Positions 32,057 through 42,841 of a stretch of 64,000 bases of DNA are shown here, piece after piece. The stretch covers positions 310,001 through 374,000 of the forward strand of contig NZ_PUEJ01000006.1 of the NCBI RefSeq assembly GCF_002982075.1. The letters run 5' to 3'. Under the pieces are notes generated by a model. It was not told where the DNA came from and searched no databases. It saw only the letters and a list, made by a program, of their open reading frames with translations. Numbering within the stretch: position 1 is the stretch's first letter; each line of letters begins with the position of its first letter. The stretch is from Labrys okinawensis. Lineage in GTDB: Bacteria > Pseudomonadota > Alphaproteobacteria > Rhizobiales > Labraceae. Made by a program: the position numbers and the translations under genes.

Positions 32057-32905
32057 ATGCTCAAAGCCCGCGTGATCCCCTGCCTCGATGTCAAGGACGG
32101 CCGTGTCGTCAAGGGCGTGAACTTCGTCGACCTCGTCGATGCCGGCGATCCGGTCGAAAGCGCGCGCGCCTATGACGCCGCCGGCGCCGACGAATTGTGC
32201 TTCCTCGACATCGCCGCCACCCATGAGAACCGCGGGCTGCTGCTCGACGTCATCAGCCGCACCGCCGAGGCCTGCTTCATGCCGCTCACCGTCGGCGGCG
32301 GCGTGCGGGCGGTGGAGGACATCCGCCAGCTCCTCCTCGCCGGCGCCGACAAGGTCTCGATCAACTCGGCCGCGGTGGCCGACAGGCAGTTCGTGGCCCG
32401 CGCAGCCGAAAAATTCGGCCAGCAATGCATCGTCGTCGCCATCGACGCCAAGAGGGTCTCCGCCGAAGGCGAGGACCATCGCTGGGAGATCTTTACCCAT
32501 GGCGGCCGCCGCCCGACCGGCATCGACGCGGTCGCCTTCGCCGAGGACGTCGTACGGCTCGGTGCCGGCGAGTTGCTGCTCACCTCCATGGACCGCGACG
32601 GCACCAAGATCGGCTTCGACCTCGACCTCACCCGCACCATCGCCGACAGGGTCGGCGTGCCGGTGATCGCCTCGGGCGGCGTGGGCACGCTCGAACATCT
32701 GGTCGAGGGCGTGCGCGACGGCCATGCCACCGCGGTCCTTGCCGCCTCGATCTTCCATTTCGGCACCTTCTCGATCCGCGAGGCCAAGACCTATATGGCC
32801 AAGGCGGGCCTGCCGATGCGTCTCGACGGGCAAGTGGAGAATTCGATCGACTCCGATCCAATTCTCCACATGATTCAAAAAAAGGAGACGCGTTTTGCGA
32901 TCTGA
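32057..32905 (+). CDS. hisF: Imidazole glycerol phosphate synthase cyclase subunit HisF
   Basis: TIM-barrel cyclase, partner of HisH. The catalytic Asp residues are in [14 protein letters not shown] and [13 protein letters not shown]; phosphate loops LTVGGGVR and [12 protein letters not shown] are present. It has 282 residues, about 25 more than usual: the normal end ([10 protein letters not shown]) is followed by an extra tail [19 protein letters not shown] and onwards. This tail is encoded by a double hairpin (32834-32921), so it probably arose by insertion of a palindromic repeat at the 3' end. The core should be active. Confidence 0.95.
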   Translation: MLKARVIPCLDVKDGRVVKGVNFVDLVDAGDPVESARAYDAAGADELCFLDIAATHENRGLLLDVISRTAEACFMPLTVGGGVRAVEDIRQLLLAGADKVSINSAAVADRQFVARAAEKFGQQCIVVAIDAKRVSAEGEDHRWEIFTHGGRRPTGIDAVAFAEDVVRLGAGELLLTSMDRDGTKIGFDLDLTRTIADRVGVPVIASGGVGTLEHLVEGVRDGHATAVLAASIFHFGTFSIREAKTYMAKAGLPMRLDGQVENSIDSDPILHMIQKKETRFAI

Positions 32906-32921
32906 CCAGATCGCAAAACGC
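32834..32921. repeat. Double-hairpin element over the hisF 3' end, family G
   Basis: A first hairpin GTGGAGAATT/AATTCTCCAC (32834-32869) and a second, perfect 15-bp one GCGTTTTGCGATCTG/CAGATCGCAAAACGC (32890-32921). The second contains the hisF stop codon and ends nine bases before the hisE ATG. Confidence 0.85.
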
Positions 32922-32930
32922 TATTGCAGC

Positions 32931-33248
32931 ATGAGCTTTTCCTTGACCGATCTCGAAGCCCGGGTGGCCGAGCGCGCCAAGGCGCCGCCGGAGCAGTCCT
33001 GGACGGCCAAGCTGCTGGCCGGCGGGCCGCCGCGCGCCGCCAAGAAGTTCGGGGAAGAAGCGGTGGAACTCGTCATCGCCCTCACCGAGGGCGAGGAGGG
33101 TCCGATCGTCGCCGAAGCCGCCGACGTGCTCTATCATCTCATTGTCGGCCTCAAGGCACGCAACATTCCGCTGGCGTCGGTCCTGCAGGAACTCGAGCGG
33201 CGCACCGGCCAGTCCGGCATTGCTGAAAAAGCGTCCCGTCCTAGATGA
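32931..33248 (+). CDS. hisE: Phosphoribosyl-ATP diphosphatase HisE
   Basis: Histidine biosynthesis, second step. It has 105 residues. The MazG-like metal-binding motifs [13 protein letters not shown] and [13 protein letters not shown] are intact. The ATG at 32931 is chosen because [16 protein letters not shown] is the family start; a TTG at 32895 lies inside the hairpin element. There is no clear ribosome site, as the hairpin occupies that position. Its stop overlaps coaA. Confidence 0.95.
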   Translation: MSFSLTDLEARVAERAKAPPEQSWTAKLLAGGPPRAAKKFGEEAVELVIALTEGEEGPIVAEAADVLYHLIVGLKARNIPLASVLQELERRTGQSGIAEKASRPR

Positions 33249-34231
33249 CGCCGATAGTTGAGGGGCAGGCAAACGCCATGGACCAGCTCGTGAAGTCGCC
33301 CGTGTCCCCCTACTCGGTGTTCACCCGCAGCGAATGGGCCAAGCTGAGGGCCGACACGCCAATGACCCTGACGGCGGCCGAGCTCGATCGCCTGCGCGCC
33401 CTCAACGACCCGGTCTCGCTGACCGACGTCGAAGAAATCTACCTGCCGCTGTCGCGCCTGCTCTCGCTCTATGTCGCGGCGACGCAGGGCCTGCACCGCG
33501 CCACCCAGCGCTTTCTCGGCACCAGCCAGGGCAAGGTGCCCTATCTGATCGGTGTGGCCGGCTCGGTGGCGGTCGGCAAGTCGACCACCGCACGCGTGCT
33601 GCGCCAATTGCTGACGCGCTGGCCGAACACGCCGAAGGTCGACCTGATCACCACGGACGGTTTCCTGTTTCCCAACGCCTTCCTGCGCGAACACGGCCTG
33701 ATGGAGCGCAAGGGGTTCCCCGAGAGCTACGACACCCAGCGCCTGCTACGTTTCCTGGCGGACATCAAGGCCGGCCAGGGCAAGGTCACGGCACCGGTCT
33801 ATTCCCACCTCGTCTACGACGTGGTGCCGGGCGAGATCGTCACGGTGGATCAGCCCGACATCCTGATCGTCGAGGGGCTCAACGTGCTGCAGCCGGCCCG
33901 CCTGCCCCGCGATGGCAAGGCGATCCCCTTCACCTCGGACTTCTTCGACTTCGCCATCTATCTCGATGCGGAGGTGGCGCTGCTCAGGCGCTGGTATGTC
34001 GAGCGCTTCATGACCCTGCGCGAGACGGCCTTCCGCAACCCCCTCTCCTTCTTCCGCAAATATGCCGATCTCACCGAGGCCGAAGCGCTGGAGACGGCCC
34101 TCGGCCTGTGGAGCCGCATCAACCAGCCCAATTTGATCGAGAACATCCTGCCGACCCGGCCACGCGCCGACCTGATCCTGCGCAAGGGCGATAGCCACGA
34201 CATCGAGCAGGTTTCGCTCCGGAAGCTGTAG
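33245..34231 (+). CDS. coaA: Type I pantothenate kinase CoaA
   Basis: First enzyme of coenzyme A synthesis, 328 residues from the ATG at 33245 (ATGA overlap with hisE); an internal ATG at 33278 is a possible alternative. The P-loop [17 protein letters not shown], the [12 protein letters not shown] segment, GFPESYD and [13 protein letters not shown] are typical of type I PanK. Its place after hisE is common in Hyphomicrobiales. Confidence 0.96.
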   Translation: MTPIVEGQANAMDQLVKSPVSPYSVFTRSEWAKLRADTPMTLTAAELDRLRALNDPVSLTDVEEIYLPLSRLLSLYVAATQGLHRATQRFLGTSQGKVPYLIGVAGSVAVGKSTTARVLRQLLTRWPNTPKVDLITTDGFLFPNAFLREHGLMERKGFPESYDTQRLLRFLADIKAGQGKVTAPVYSHLVYDVVPGEIVTVDQPDILIVEGLNVLQPARLPRDGKAIPFTSDFFDFAIYLDAEVALLRRWYVERFMTLRETAFRNPLSFFRKYADLTEAEALETALGLWSRINQPNLIENILPTRPRADLILRKGDSHDIEQVSLRKL

Positions 34232-34374
34232 TTCAGCTCTTTTCTCGGAGACGACACCAAGGTCAGGCTGACACTTTCCCCTACGGATGGACGAAGCGGC
34301 CTGCTTCCTCCATGATCCCTCGTACGCAATTCTGGGGCGACACCAGTTTCCCGGCAGCCATTGGGGAGTGCTTC

Positions 34375-35928
34375 ATGGGGACCAGTACCGGAAAGGCAGC
34401 CGTTCATCGTCCGCTCGACCTCGATCCGAAGCGGGCGGGACGCCTCGATCGGGCCCACTACGGCATCATCGACATCGGCTCCAATTCGGTCCGCCTGGTG
34501 GTCTACGACCAGCTGGGCCGGGCGCCGCTGCCGCGCTTCAATGAAAAATCGCTCTGCCGTCTCGGCGAAGGCCTGGCCCAGACCGGCCTGATCGCCGTCG
34601 AGGGCTTCCGCCGGACAGTGGAGGCCGTGCGCCGCTTCCGCGCCGTGGCCGACGCCATGGGCGTGGCGCGCCTGGATGCCACCGCCACGGAGGCGGTGCG
34701 CCGGGCCGAGAACGGCAAGGACCTGGTCGAGGCCATCCGGGCCGAAGCGGGTGTCGATGTCCGCATCCTCAGCGGCGCCGAAGAGGCTCGATTTGCGGCG
34801 CTCGGCGTGATCTCCGGCTTCCACCGCCCCGTCGGCATCGTCGGCGACATGGGCGGGGGCAGCCTCGAGCTGGCCGCCGCCGAGGATGACCGGGTCGGCG
34901 AGGACTGGGTCAGTTTTCCCCTGGGAGCCTTGCCGGTCGAGGCCCTGATGCAGGGGCCGGACAATGCAAAGCGGCGGATCGATGCGCTGTTGAAGGACAA
35001 GACGCCGGCCTCCTTCCTGAAACAGCCGATCTTCTTTGCCGTCGGCGGGGGGTGGCGAACCCTGGCCAAGGCCCATATGGCACTGAATGCGGCCCCGGTT
35101 CCGGTGGTGCATGGCTATCGCATCCCGGCGAGCGAGGCCCGCGCCTTCGCCAAGACATTGCTGCGCCTGCCCCCGGCCAGGATGGCCGAATTGCCGGGCA
35201 TATCGCGCCGGCGCGCGCGCACCATGCCCGCCGCCGCCCTGGTGCTGGACCGCGTGCTCAAATATCTGGCGCCGGGCGAGGTGGTGTTCTCCGCCCTCGG
35301 CCTGAGAGAGGGATGGCTCTATTCGCAGCTCGACGCCGAAGAACGCTATCTCGATCCGCTGGTCGAAGGCGCCCAGCTGATCGGGTTGCCCGGCTCGCGC
35401 GTGTCCGATTTTCCGCCCGCTCTGGTTGCCTGGACCGAGGGCCTGTTTGCGGAAGAATCCCCGGCCGAGAAGCGCCTGCGCGTGACCTTGTGCGCCCTCT
35501 CGGATCTGGGCTGGCGCGACCATCCCGATATCCGGGCGGAGGAAAGCCACCGCCGCGTGTTGCAATTTCCCTTCATCGGCCTGGATCACGCCGAGCGGGC
35601 CTTCCTGGCCATCGCGCTTCATGCCCGCCACGCCGGCCGGTTCGACGCACCCTATCTAGCGGGAGCGCTGAAACTGCTGTCGCCGGCGGAGCGCCGGCGC
35701 GCCGAGATCCTCGGGCGAGCCTTGCTGGTGGCCTACCGCCTGTCCGGCGGCACGCCTGCCGTGCTGGCGAATTCGCGCCTGTCGATCGGTTCGAACCGCC
35801 TGCGCCTCGAGGTCAGCCGTTCGGCCCGCGTGCCGGACAGCGAAGCGGTGAGCGAGCGCCTGTCCCTTCTGGCTTCCGCGGCCGGGGTGAAGTTCTCGGA
35901 GATCACCGAACTTGCCGAAGAGGGCTGA
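34375..35928 (+). CDS. ppx: Ppx/GppA family exopolyphosphatase
   Basis: 517 residues from the ATG at 34375, which has GGGGAG eight bases upstream; an in-frame ATG at 34312 is less likely. The actin-like ATPase fold shows YGIIDIGSNSVRLVVYD and GIVGDMGGGSLELAA, with the catalytic Glu region DATATEAVRRAEN. The longer C-terminal half includes an HD-like helical part. The likely activity is release of phosphate from polyphosphate and/or ppGpp-related hydrolysis; the two cannot be separated from sequence. Confidence 0.9.
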   Translation: MGTSTGKAAVHRPLDLDPKRAGRLDRAHYGIIDIGSNSVRLVVYDQLGRAPLPRFNEKSLCRLGEGLAQTGLIAVEGFRRTVEAVRRFRAVADAMGVARLDATATEAVRRAENGKDLVEAIRAEAGVDVRILSGAEEARFAALGVISGFHRPVGIVGDMGGGSLELAAAEDDRVGEDWVSFPLGALPVEALMQGPDNAKRRIDALLKDKTPASFLKQPIFFAVGGGWRTLAKAHMALNAAPVPVVHGYRIPASEARAFAKTLLRLPPARMAELPGISRRRARTMPAAALVLDRVLKYLAPGEVVFSALGLREGWLYSQLDAEERYLDPLVEGAQLIGLPGSRVSDFPPALVAWTEGLFAEESPAEKRLRVTLCALSDLGWRDHPDIRAEESHRRVLQFPFIGLDHAERAFLAIALHARHAGRFDAPYLAGALKLLSPAERRRAEILGRALLVAYRLSGGTPAVLANSRLSIGSNRLRLEVSRSARVPDSEAVSERLSLLASAAGVKFSEITELAEEG

Positions 35929-36065
35929 GGCGCAGGCGCGAATGGCTGGTCTGTGCACGCCATGATAGCGATGAGAGAACGTCACGAAGGAAACTGTGAC
36001 AGTGCGATCCTATACCGGATAATCAGGCATCGCGAAGCGGCAGGGCAACGCGCTTTCGAGGGACG

Positions 36066-36623
36066 ATGAGTACGAACAAGATCTCCTTCCAACCAACCTT
36101 GACGGATTGCATTCACGCCTATCGTTTCCATTATTGGCGCGCGGCGATGGCACCCAAGGCGATTGCGATGCGGACCGCCTTCGCGCTTGGCATGATCGCC
36201 CTCGGCGTTTTTTTCGCCTGGAATGGGCGGGGCTCGCCGGCCGATCTGACTGCCGCTGCCGTTCGCACGCCGGCGTTTCTGTTCTGGGCGATTGGCGCTA
36301 TACTCATCTTCGTCATCGGCCTGCCATTGCTGGGCCAGGCCCTGGTACCCCGGCAAGTGCACCGGATCTACGAACAGCAGAAGAGCCTGCATCTGCCCTT
36401 CGACATCAGCTGGAACAGGGACGGCGCCGTCGTCGAGACTGGCGAGAGCCGATATGTGATCCCGACCGCGAATATCCGCTATTGGCGCGAGAGCAAGGAG
36501 GCATTTCTGCTCTACCAGAGCGATATCCTCTTCAACTTCATCATGAAACGTGCCTTCACCTCACCCAGGCAGCTCGATTCATTCCGGGCGGACTTGAAAG
36601 CATCGGGTTCTCCCGAACGGTAG
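36066..36623 (+). CDS. YcxB-like membrane protein
   Basis: 185 residues with two membrane segments (about 35-52 and 72-93) after a soluble lead, then a C-terminal domain with QKSLHLPFDISWNRDGAVVETG and SKEAFLLYQSDILFNFIMKRAF, the pattern of YcxB family proteins, whose function is unknown. It sits between ppx and argG with gaps on both sides and no operon partner. Confidence 0.7.
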   Translation: MSTNKISFQPTLTDCIHAYRFHYWRAAMAPKAIAMRTAFALGMIALGVFFAWNGRGSPADLTAAAVRTPAFLFWAIGAILIFVIGLPLLGQALVPRQVHRIYEQQKSLHLPFDISWNRDGAVVETGESRYVIPTANIRYWRESKEAFLLYQSDILFNFIMKRAFTSPRQLDSFRADLKASGSPER

Positions 36624-36803
36624 AACCCGCGACCAGGCTTTGGCCGCTATCCAGATCGTCCCTGCAAGCTCCGTGCGACAATTTCGATTGATCGCCCCGG
36701 AGAAGGATGCCTGTGCTTGTCTTGTCGTGCCTTCTGGCTATAGTCGCGCGCGATTTCTCCCCGCCGGAATTTCTCCGGCGCAATCCCAAGCCAAGGCGCC
36801 TCG

Positions 36804-38033
<1,230 letters not shown>

Positions 38034-38066
38034 TCCGGCTCGCATCCGAATTTAGAGTCTATCGCT

Positions 38067-38095
38067 GCCCTTCCCTCTCCAGGGAAGGGCTTTTT
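38067..38095 (+). terminator. Rho-independent terminator after argG
   Basis: Perfect 10-bp stem GCCCTTCCCT/AGGGAAGGGC with a CTCC loop, then TTTTT. It lies 34 bp after the argG stop. Confidence 0.93.
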
Positions 38096-38356
38096 GTTGG
38101 TCAAAGCGCTTCAAATCGAGAGCATTCGAGTTCACACGAGCCAGGGCAGACTAAATTTGATGCGTTGCAGCAAATATTTTCTGCACCGCGGCATGGACCA
38201 CGGAAGTAAAAACAGGCTGTTTCTTTCGACCGGCACGATAATTGTTCTACGGCAGCACGATCACATATCAAAGATCGCATTGATTAATCGTATTACAATT
38301 GCCATGATCGCGCTCGTTGGTCCTCCAGAGACCCGGAACACGAGCAAGGCACTCCC
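38096..38356. other. Upstream region of the sugar-type ABC operon
   Basis: About 260 bp with no gene; more AT-rich in the last 130 bp and containing a short ATCAA/TTGAT inverted pair near 38264-38281 that might be an operator. No transporter-specific regulator is adjacent. Confidence 0.4.
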
Positions 38357-39301
38357 ATGATCAGGAAATTCGTCTTGGCTGTTGCCGGCGCGATAATGGC
38401 GCTGGCAGCCTCTCTCCCGATGGCGCAAGCCGCGCCGAAAACCTTCTATTGGATATCCCATGGCGGCCCGGCCGACCCGGTCTGGACCTATTTCCTGGCG
38501 GGCGCCAAGCAATGGGCCAGCGACACCGGCAACACGGTCAACACCTCCTTCCACAATGGCGACGTGGCTTCGCATCAGGAGGCCGTGCGCGCAGCGATCG
38601 CGGCGGGGGCGGCCGGCATCGTCACCACCAGCCCTGATCCCGGCAGCCTGATCAAGGTGGTCGATGAAGCCAACGCCAAGAAGATCCCGATCATCAATTT
38701 CAACACGCCCGATCCGCAGGCCAAGTTCGGCGCCTATGTCGGCGGCGACAACGTCAAGTTCGGTGCGGCCTGGGCCCAGTATCTGGTCGACAAGAAGCTG
38801 GTGAAATCCGGCGATTTCGTCTGGATGCCGGTCGAAATCCCCGGCGCCACCTATGGCGTGCAGGAGGAGCAGGGCATTTCCAGCGTGTTCAAGCCGCTCG
38901 GGATCACCTGGGAAGTCACCGAGGCGACGCTCGACCAGGCCGAGGTCATCTCGCGCATGACCGACTACCTCACCACCAACCGCAAGAAGATCAAGGCGAT
39001 CATCGGCCTGGGCGACCTCGTCACCGGCTCGATCAAGCGGGTGTTCGATCAGGTCGGCGTCAAGCCCGGCGAGATCCCGGTGGTCGGCTGGGGCAATTCG
39101 CTCGACACCACCCAGGAGGTGCTGAACGGCTATGTCAACGCCGCGCAATGGCAGGATCCGCAGGCGACCAGCTATATCGCCCTCTCGATGGCGGCCATGG
39201 CCTCCAGCGGCATCCGCCCTGGCTTCAACGTCATCACCGGCGCGCTCTACGAGAAGGATGCCGCCCAGCAATATGACGACATCCTGAGCGGCAAGAAATA
39301 G
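38357..39301 (+). CDS. Sugar-type ABC transporter periplasmic binding protein
   Basis: 314 residues with a signal peptide (about 1-25, ending PMAQA) and the ribose-binding-like fold (Peripla_BP_4): FYWISHGGPADPVW, AAGAAGIVTTSPDP, IPIINFNTPDP and IKAIIGLGDLVTG. The ligand is likely a sugar or sugar-like compound. It forms a set with the permease and ATPase downstream, but a 260-bp gap with a hairpin repeat separates it from the permease. Confidence 0.88.
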   Translation: MIRKFVLAVAGAIMALAASLPMAQAAPKTFYWISHGGPADPVWTYFLAGAKQWASDTGNTVNTSFHNGDVASHQEAVRAAIAAGAAGIVTTSPDPGSLIKVVDEANAKKIPIINFNTPDPQAKFGAYVGGDNVKFGAAWAQYLVDKKLVKSGDFVWMPVEIPGATYGVQEEQGISSVFKPLGITWEVTEATLDQAEVISRMTDYLTTNRKKIKAIIGLGDLVTGSIKRVFDQVGVKPGEIPVVGWGNSLDTTQEVLNGYVNAAQWQDPQATSYIALSMAAMASSGIRPGFNVITGALYEKDAAQQYDDILSGKK

Positions 39302-39373
39302 GGCATTCGCAGGCGCTGGCGGCCGGAAATGTCTGTCCAGCGCGGCGGCCTCTCCTGATATGTATGAGGCACC

Positions 39374-39475
39374 GACCTTTGTCATGCCCGGGCTTGACCC
39401 GGGCATCCAGCGGCGAGCAACACGGCTTTCAAGCCTGAGTGGATTGCCGGGTCAAGCCCGGCAATGACAAAGGTC
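39374..39475. repeat. Intergenic inverted repeat, family B (copy 1)
   Basis: Arms of about 36 bp from GACCTTTGTCAT to ATGACAAAGGTC; each arm is itself a smaller hairpin (TGCCCGGG..CCCGGGCA). It lies between the binding-protein and permease genes. A second copy is at 56615-56711. Confidence 0.9.
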
Positions 39476-39561
39476 GAGCCAAGTCCGAACTCAGTGGACT
39501 GAGCACCTTTCTCAAAGCGCCCTTTCCTGCATCCGCCCCCACCACCGGCCAAGGACTTCTC

Positions 39562-40548
39562 GTGGAACAACGCTCCCTGCTCCAGCGCGCGATCGCACGG
39601 CCCGAATTCGGCCCCTTCGTTCTCCTGGTCGTCGAACTCGCTATCTTCGGCGGCATCAATCCCGATTTCCTCTCGGCGGACAATCTCAGCAACATCCTGG
39701 CCTTCACCGTCGAGCTCGGCCTGATTGCCCTGGCGATGACGCTGCTGATGACCTCGGGCGAGTTCGACCTCTCGGTCGGCTCGCTCTTCGGCTTCTCGCC
39801 GGTGCTGATGTGGACGCTGTTCAATTCCGGCGCCACCCCGCTCTGGGCGGCCTTCCTGATCGCCCTGGTGGTCGCGGCGCTGATCGGCTGGGTGAACGGC
39901 CTCTTCGTCACCCGGCTGAAAATCCCCTCCTTCCTGGTCACGCTCGGCATGCTGCTGGTGGTGCGCGGCACGGCTCTCTTCGTCACCAATGGCTTTCCCC
40001 AGCGCACCTGGAATGCGGGCGACCAGCCGCTCGCCGAGCTCCTGGTCGGCACCTTCTATATCGGCAACTTCCGCGTTTACATGTCGCTGCTCTGGTTCGC
40101 CATCGCCGCGATCGTGCTCGGCTACGTCTTGACCAAGACCAAGGCTGGCAACTGGATCCAGGCGGCGGGCGGCAACCCCAATGCGGCTCGGGCGCGCGGC
40201 GTCAATGTCGATGCCACCAAGGTCTGGCTGTTCATCCTGTGCTCGGTGCTCTCGACGCTCGCCGGTGTCATCTCTTCGATCCGCACCTCCTCGGCCAATC
40301 CCAATTCGGGCACGGGCTATGAACTGGAGGTGATCGCCATGGTGGTGATCGGCGGCACCGCGCTCACCGGCGGCCGGGGCACCATCATCGGCACGGTGCT
40401 CGGCATCTTCATCCTGCGCGTGATGCGCAACGGCATCGTGCTGATCGGCGTGCCGGGCCTGGCCTACAACATCTTCATCGGCGCGATCATCTTGGGCATG
40501 ATGGCCCTGCATTCATGGCTCGACCGCCGGCACCAGGAAGGGAGGTGA
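39562..40548 (+). CDS. Sugar-type ABC transporter permease
   Basis: 328 residues, RbsC-like inner-membrane permease with about 9-10 hydrophobic segments. It contains MTSGEFDLSVGSLFGFSP and the EAA-like coupling segment QAAGGNPNAARARGVNVD. The GTG at 39562 with AAGGACT upstream is preferred. A longer frame from 39439 would start inside the family-B hairpin repeat and add a tail with no family match. Confidence 0.9.
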   Translation: MEQRSLLQRAIARPEFGPFVLLVVELAIFGGINPDFLSADNLSNILAFTVELGLIALAMTLLMTSGEFDLSVGSLFGFSPVLMWTLFNSGATPLWAAFLIALVVAALIGWVNGLFVTRLKIPSFLVTLGMLLVVRGTALFVTNGFPQRTWNAGDQPLAELLVGTFYIGNFRVYMSLLWFAIAAIVLGYVLTKTKAGNWIQAAGGNPNAARARGVNVDATKVWLFILCSVLSTLAGVISSIRTSSANPNSGTGYELEVIAMVVIGGTALTGGRGTIIGTVLGIFILRVMRNGIVLIGVPGLAYNIFIGAIILGMMALHSWLDRRHQEGR

Positions 40549-40551
40549 GCG

Positions 40552-41310
40552 ATGCCCGAGACAAGCGAAGAACTCATCCGCATGCAGAACATCGCCAAGT
40601 CCTATGGCCGCATCCGCGCCATCGAGGACGTCACCCTCACGGTGAACCGGCGCGAGATCGTCGGGCTGCTCGGCGACAACGGCGCCGGCAAGTCGACCCT
40701 GATCAAGATCCTGTCGGGGGCGGTGGCCGCCACCTCCGGCGACATCTTCGTCCGTGGCAAGAAGGTGGAGATGCGCTCCACCACCGATGCGATCGCCCAG
40801 GGTATCGAGACGATCTACCAGGATTCGGCCCTGGTGCCGCAGCTCTCGATCGCCCGCAACCTCTTCCTGGGGCGCGAGCCGATCAAGGGGCCGCGCTTCC
40901 TCAACCGCCTCGACCAGGCCAAGATGAACGAGGTGGCGACCACGCTCCTGAAAAGGGTCGGCATCTCCAAGAACATCGCGCCGACCACCCCGATCGGCTC
41001 GCTTTCCGGCGGCGAGCGCCAGGCAGTGGCCATTGCCCGCGCCATGCATTTCGACAGCGACCTGATCATCCTCGACGAGCCCACCAACAATCTGGGCGTG
41101 GCGGAGACCCAGGGCGTGTTGAACTTCGTGCGCAATGCCCGCAGTTCCGGCCATTCCTGCATCTTCATCGCCCACAATATCCACCATGTCTTCCAGGTGG
41201 TCGACCGCATCGTCGTCATGCGCCGCGGGCGTGTCGTCGCCGACGACATCGATCCCAAAAAGACCAGTGTGGAGGCAGTGGAGCGGGTGATCACCGGCAT
41301 GGACCACTGA
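40552..41310 (+). CDS. Sugar-type ABC transporter ATP-binding protein (single domain)
   Basis: 252 residues with one ATPase module: Walker A GDNGAGKSTLIKIL, signature SLSGGERQAVAIARAM, Walker B LIILDEPTNNLGV and switch His in IAHNIHH. Most ribose-type systems have a fused double ATPase of about 500 residues; the single-module form resembles FrcA-type systems. It starts three bases after the permease stop. Confidence 0.92.
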   Translation: MPETSEELIRMQNIAKSYGRIRAIEDVTLTVNRREIVGLLGDNGAGKSTLIKILSGAVAATSGDIFVRGKKVEMRSTTDAIAQGIETIYQDSALVPQLSIARNLFLGREPIKGPRFLNRLDQAKMNEVATTLLKRVGISKNIAPTTPIGSLSGGERQAVAIARAMHFDSDLIILDEPTNNLGVAETQGVLNFVRNARSSGHSCIFIAHNIHHVFQVVDRIVVMRRGRVVADDIDPKKTSVEAVERVITGMDH

Positions 41311-41325
41311 AGAGCGACCGACCCT

Positions 41326-41418
41326 CTTCCCGGGACCGCCAGCATCCCGCTGGCTCTTTGGTGCAGCGGCCGTTCGTCTGAGAGAAGAGCCAGCAGGATG
41401 CTGGCGGTCCCAGGGAAG
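41326..41418. repeat. Intergenic inverted repeat, family E
   Basis: Arms of about 32 bp containing GGGACCGCCAGCATC and its complement, with one substitution and one indel, separated by about 28 bp. It lies just after the ABC ATPase gene and may terminate it. Confidence 0.87.
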
Positions 41419-41540
41419 GATGCATTGTGGCATCTGCCCCGAAAGGGTGAGCCCGGCTGTACAATCGTAGAATGGCGCATCCGGCCAACTCGTCTATAAC
41501 GGCCGGACTCTTTCCTTCCCCAGGGACATTGAAGCTCGTC

Positions 41541-42287
41541 ATGAAGAAACTCGTCATTTTCGATCTCGACGGCACGCTTGCCAAGAGCAAATCGGCCATC
41601 GATGCCGAGATGGCGGCCCTGCTGGGCCAGCTTCTCACCGTTGCCCAGGTCGCCGTGATCTCGGGTGGCGACTGGCCTCAATTCGAAAAGCAGTTCCTCG
41701 CCAATCTGCCGGCCGGCGACCGCTTCGACCGGCTGCATCTCCTGCCGACCTGCGGCACGAAATTCTTCCATTTCGACGGAAGCAACTGGGTCCCCGTCTA
41801 TCGCGAGGACCTGTCGGCCGAGGACAAGCAGCGCATCGTCGCCGCGCTCGAGGCCGCCTTCGAACAAGCCGGCTTCAAGCCCGAGCGGATCTGGGGCGAG
41901 CGCATCGAGGATCGCGGCAGCCAGATCACCATGTCCGCGCTCGGCCAGGAAGCACCGCTCGAGGCCAAGCACAGCTGGGATCCCGATTTCAAGAAGCGCA
42001 CCATCCTGAAAACCTATCTCGACAAGTCGATCCCGGATTTCTCGGTGCGCATGGGCGGCGCCACCTCGATCGACGTGACGCGGCAGGGCATCGACAAGGC
42101 CTATGGCATCGCCAAGCTGCGCGACCGGCTGGGCATCGCCATCGAGGAGATGATCTTCGCCGGCGACGCGCTCTTCCCGGGCGGCAACGACTATGCGGCC
42201 AAGGAGGCCGGCGTCGACTCGATCCGCGTCAGGGATCCCGAGGAGACCAAGAGGGTGATCGAGACCATCATCGCCTGCCTGGGGTGA
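41541..42287 (+). CDS. HAD-IIB family phosphatase, phosphomannomutase-like
   Basis: 248 residues. The HAD motif I IFDLDGTLAKSKS has the nucleophile Asp pair, motif II is AVISGG, and the C-terminal motif IFAGDALFPGGNDYAA has the metal-binding Asp residues. The cap and DLDGTL..SGG pattern resembles the eukaryotic-type phosphomannomutase/sucrose-phosphatase group. The substrate is probably a sugar phosphate; proximity to the sugar transporter is suggestive only. The ATG at 41541 is chosen over 41472 because MKKLVIFDLDG is the family start. Confidence 0.82.
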   Translation: MKKLVIFDLDGTLAKSKSAIDAEMAALLGQLLTVAQVAVISGGDWPQFEKQFLANLPAGDRFDRLHLLPTCGTKFFHFDGSNWVPVYREDLSAEDKQRIVAALEAAFEQAGFKPERIWGERIEDRGSQITMSALGQEAPLEAKHSWDPDFKKRTILKTYLDKSIPDFSVRMGGATSIDVTRQGIDKAYGIAKLRDRLGIAIEEMIFAGDALFPGGNDYAAKEAGVDSIRVRDPEETKRVIETIIACLG

Positions 42288-42324
42288 CTGGTTCATTCAT
42301 TGAGAGCCATATTCGCCGGCCGAT

Positions 42325-42708
42325 TTACGCAACGCGCCGCAGCGCTGCGATATGCTTGTCCAGCGCCACCGCGACCTTCTTGGCTCCGTAGCAGCGGAAG
42401 CGGAACGTGCCCCCGTCATGCTCGACGGCCACGATGCCTGTAACCCAGCCGAATTCCCGCCAGGCCTTGCGGATGGCGGTCAGCGGAATGTGGACGGGCT
42501 GCAGGCCGGTATGAAAAGCCCTGTTCAGGCCATTGGCGGCGAAGGACAGCCCTTCCGGCGTGATCTCGACGCGACCGCCGACCCACAGGCCTCCCGCCTT
42601 GCGGCGTATGCGATCGGCCACATTGACCGCGACGCCGGGTGCCAGCTTCGAGGGCGCCGCATCGGGGATGAGAGCGTTGCAAAGCTTGCGGATGTGAAGA
42701 TCTGACAT
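42325..42708 (-). CDS. Hypothetical protein, possibly GRAM/PH-like
   Basis: 127 residues, no signal peptide or membrane segment. From about residue 35 the pattern GGLWVGGRVEITPEGLSFA, then HIPLTAIRKAW and FRFRCYGAKK suggests a beta-sandwich of GRAM/PH type, as in short bacterial membrane-associated proteins, but I do not recognise the family. The start at 42708 is preferred; the frame runs back to 42843, where it would overlap the divergent SDR gene. Confidence 0.6.
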   Translation of the reverse strand: MSDLHIRKLCNALIPDAAPSKLAPGVAVNVADRIRRKAGGLWVGGRVEITPEGLSFAANGLNRAFHTGLQPVHIPLTAIRKAWREFGWVTGIVAVEHDGGTFRFRCYGAKKVAVALDKHIAALRRVA

Positions 42709-42841
42709 AGAGGCTCGCCCTATCCGAAAATTCCCATTAGAGATATTTGTCTGACAACGGAAGCGTCGCTCTGCCTTGCGGTACTCCGCCGGGCTGGACC
42801 GCGCGTTGCAACACAAATCGAATTGGAATCGGGAGGAACCC

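Noticed and set aside
32834..32905. HisF tail as a sequencing frameshift
   Set aside because: The tail stays in frame up to a stop inside a perfect palindrome, so insertion of a repeat explains it better than an error.
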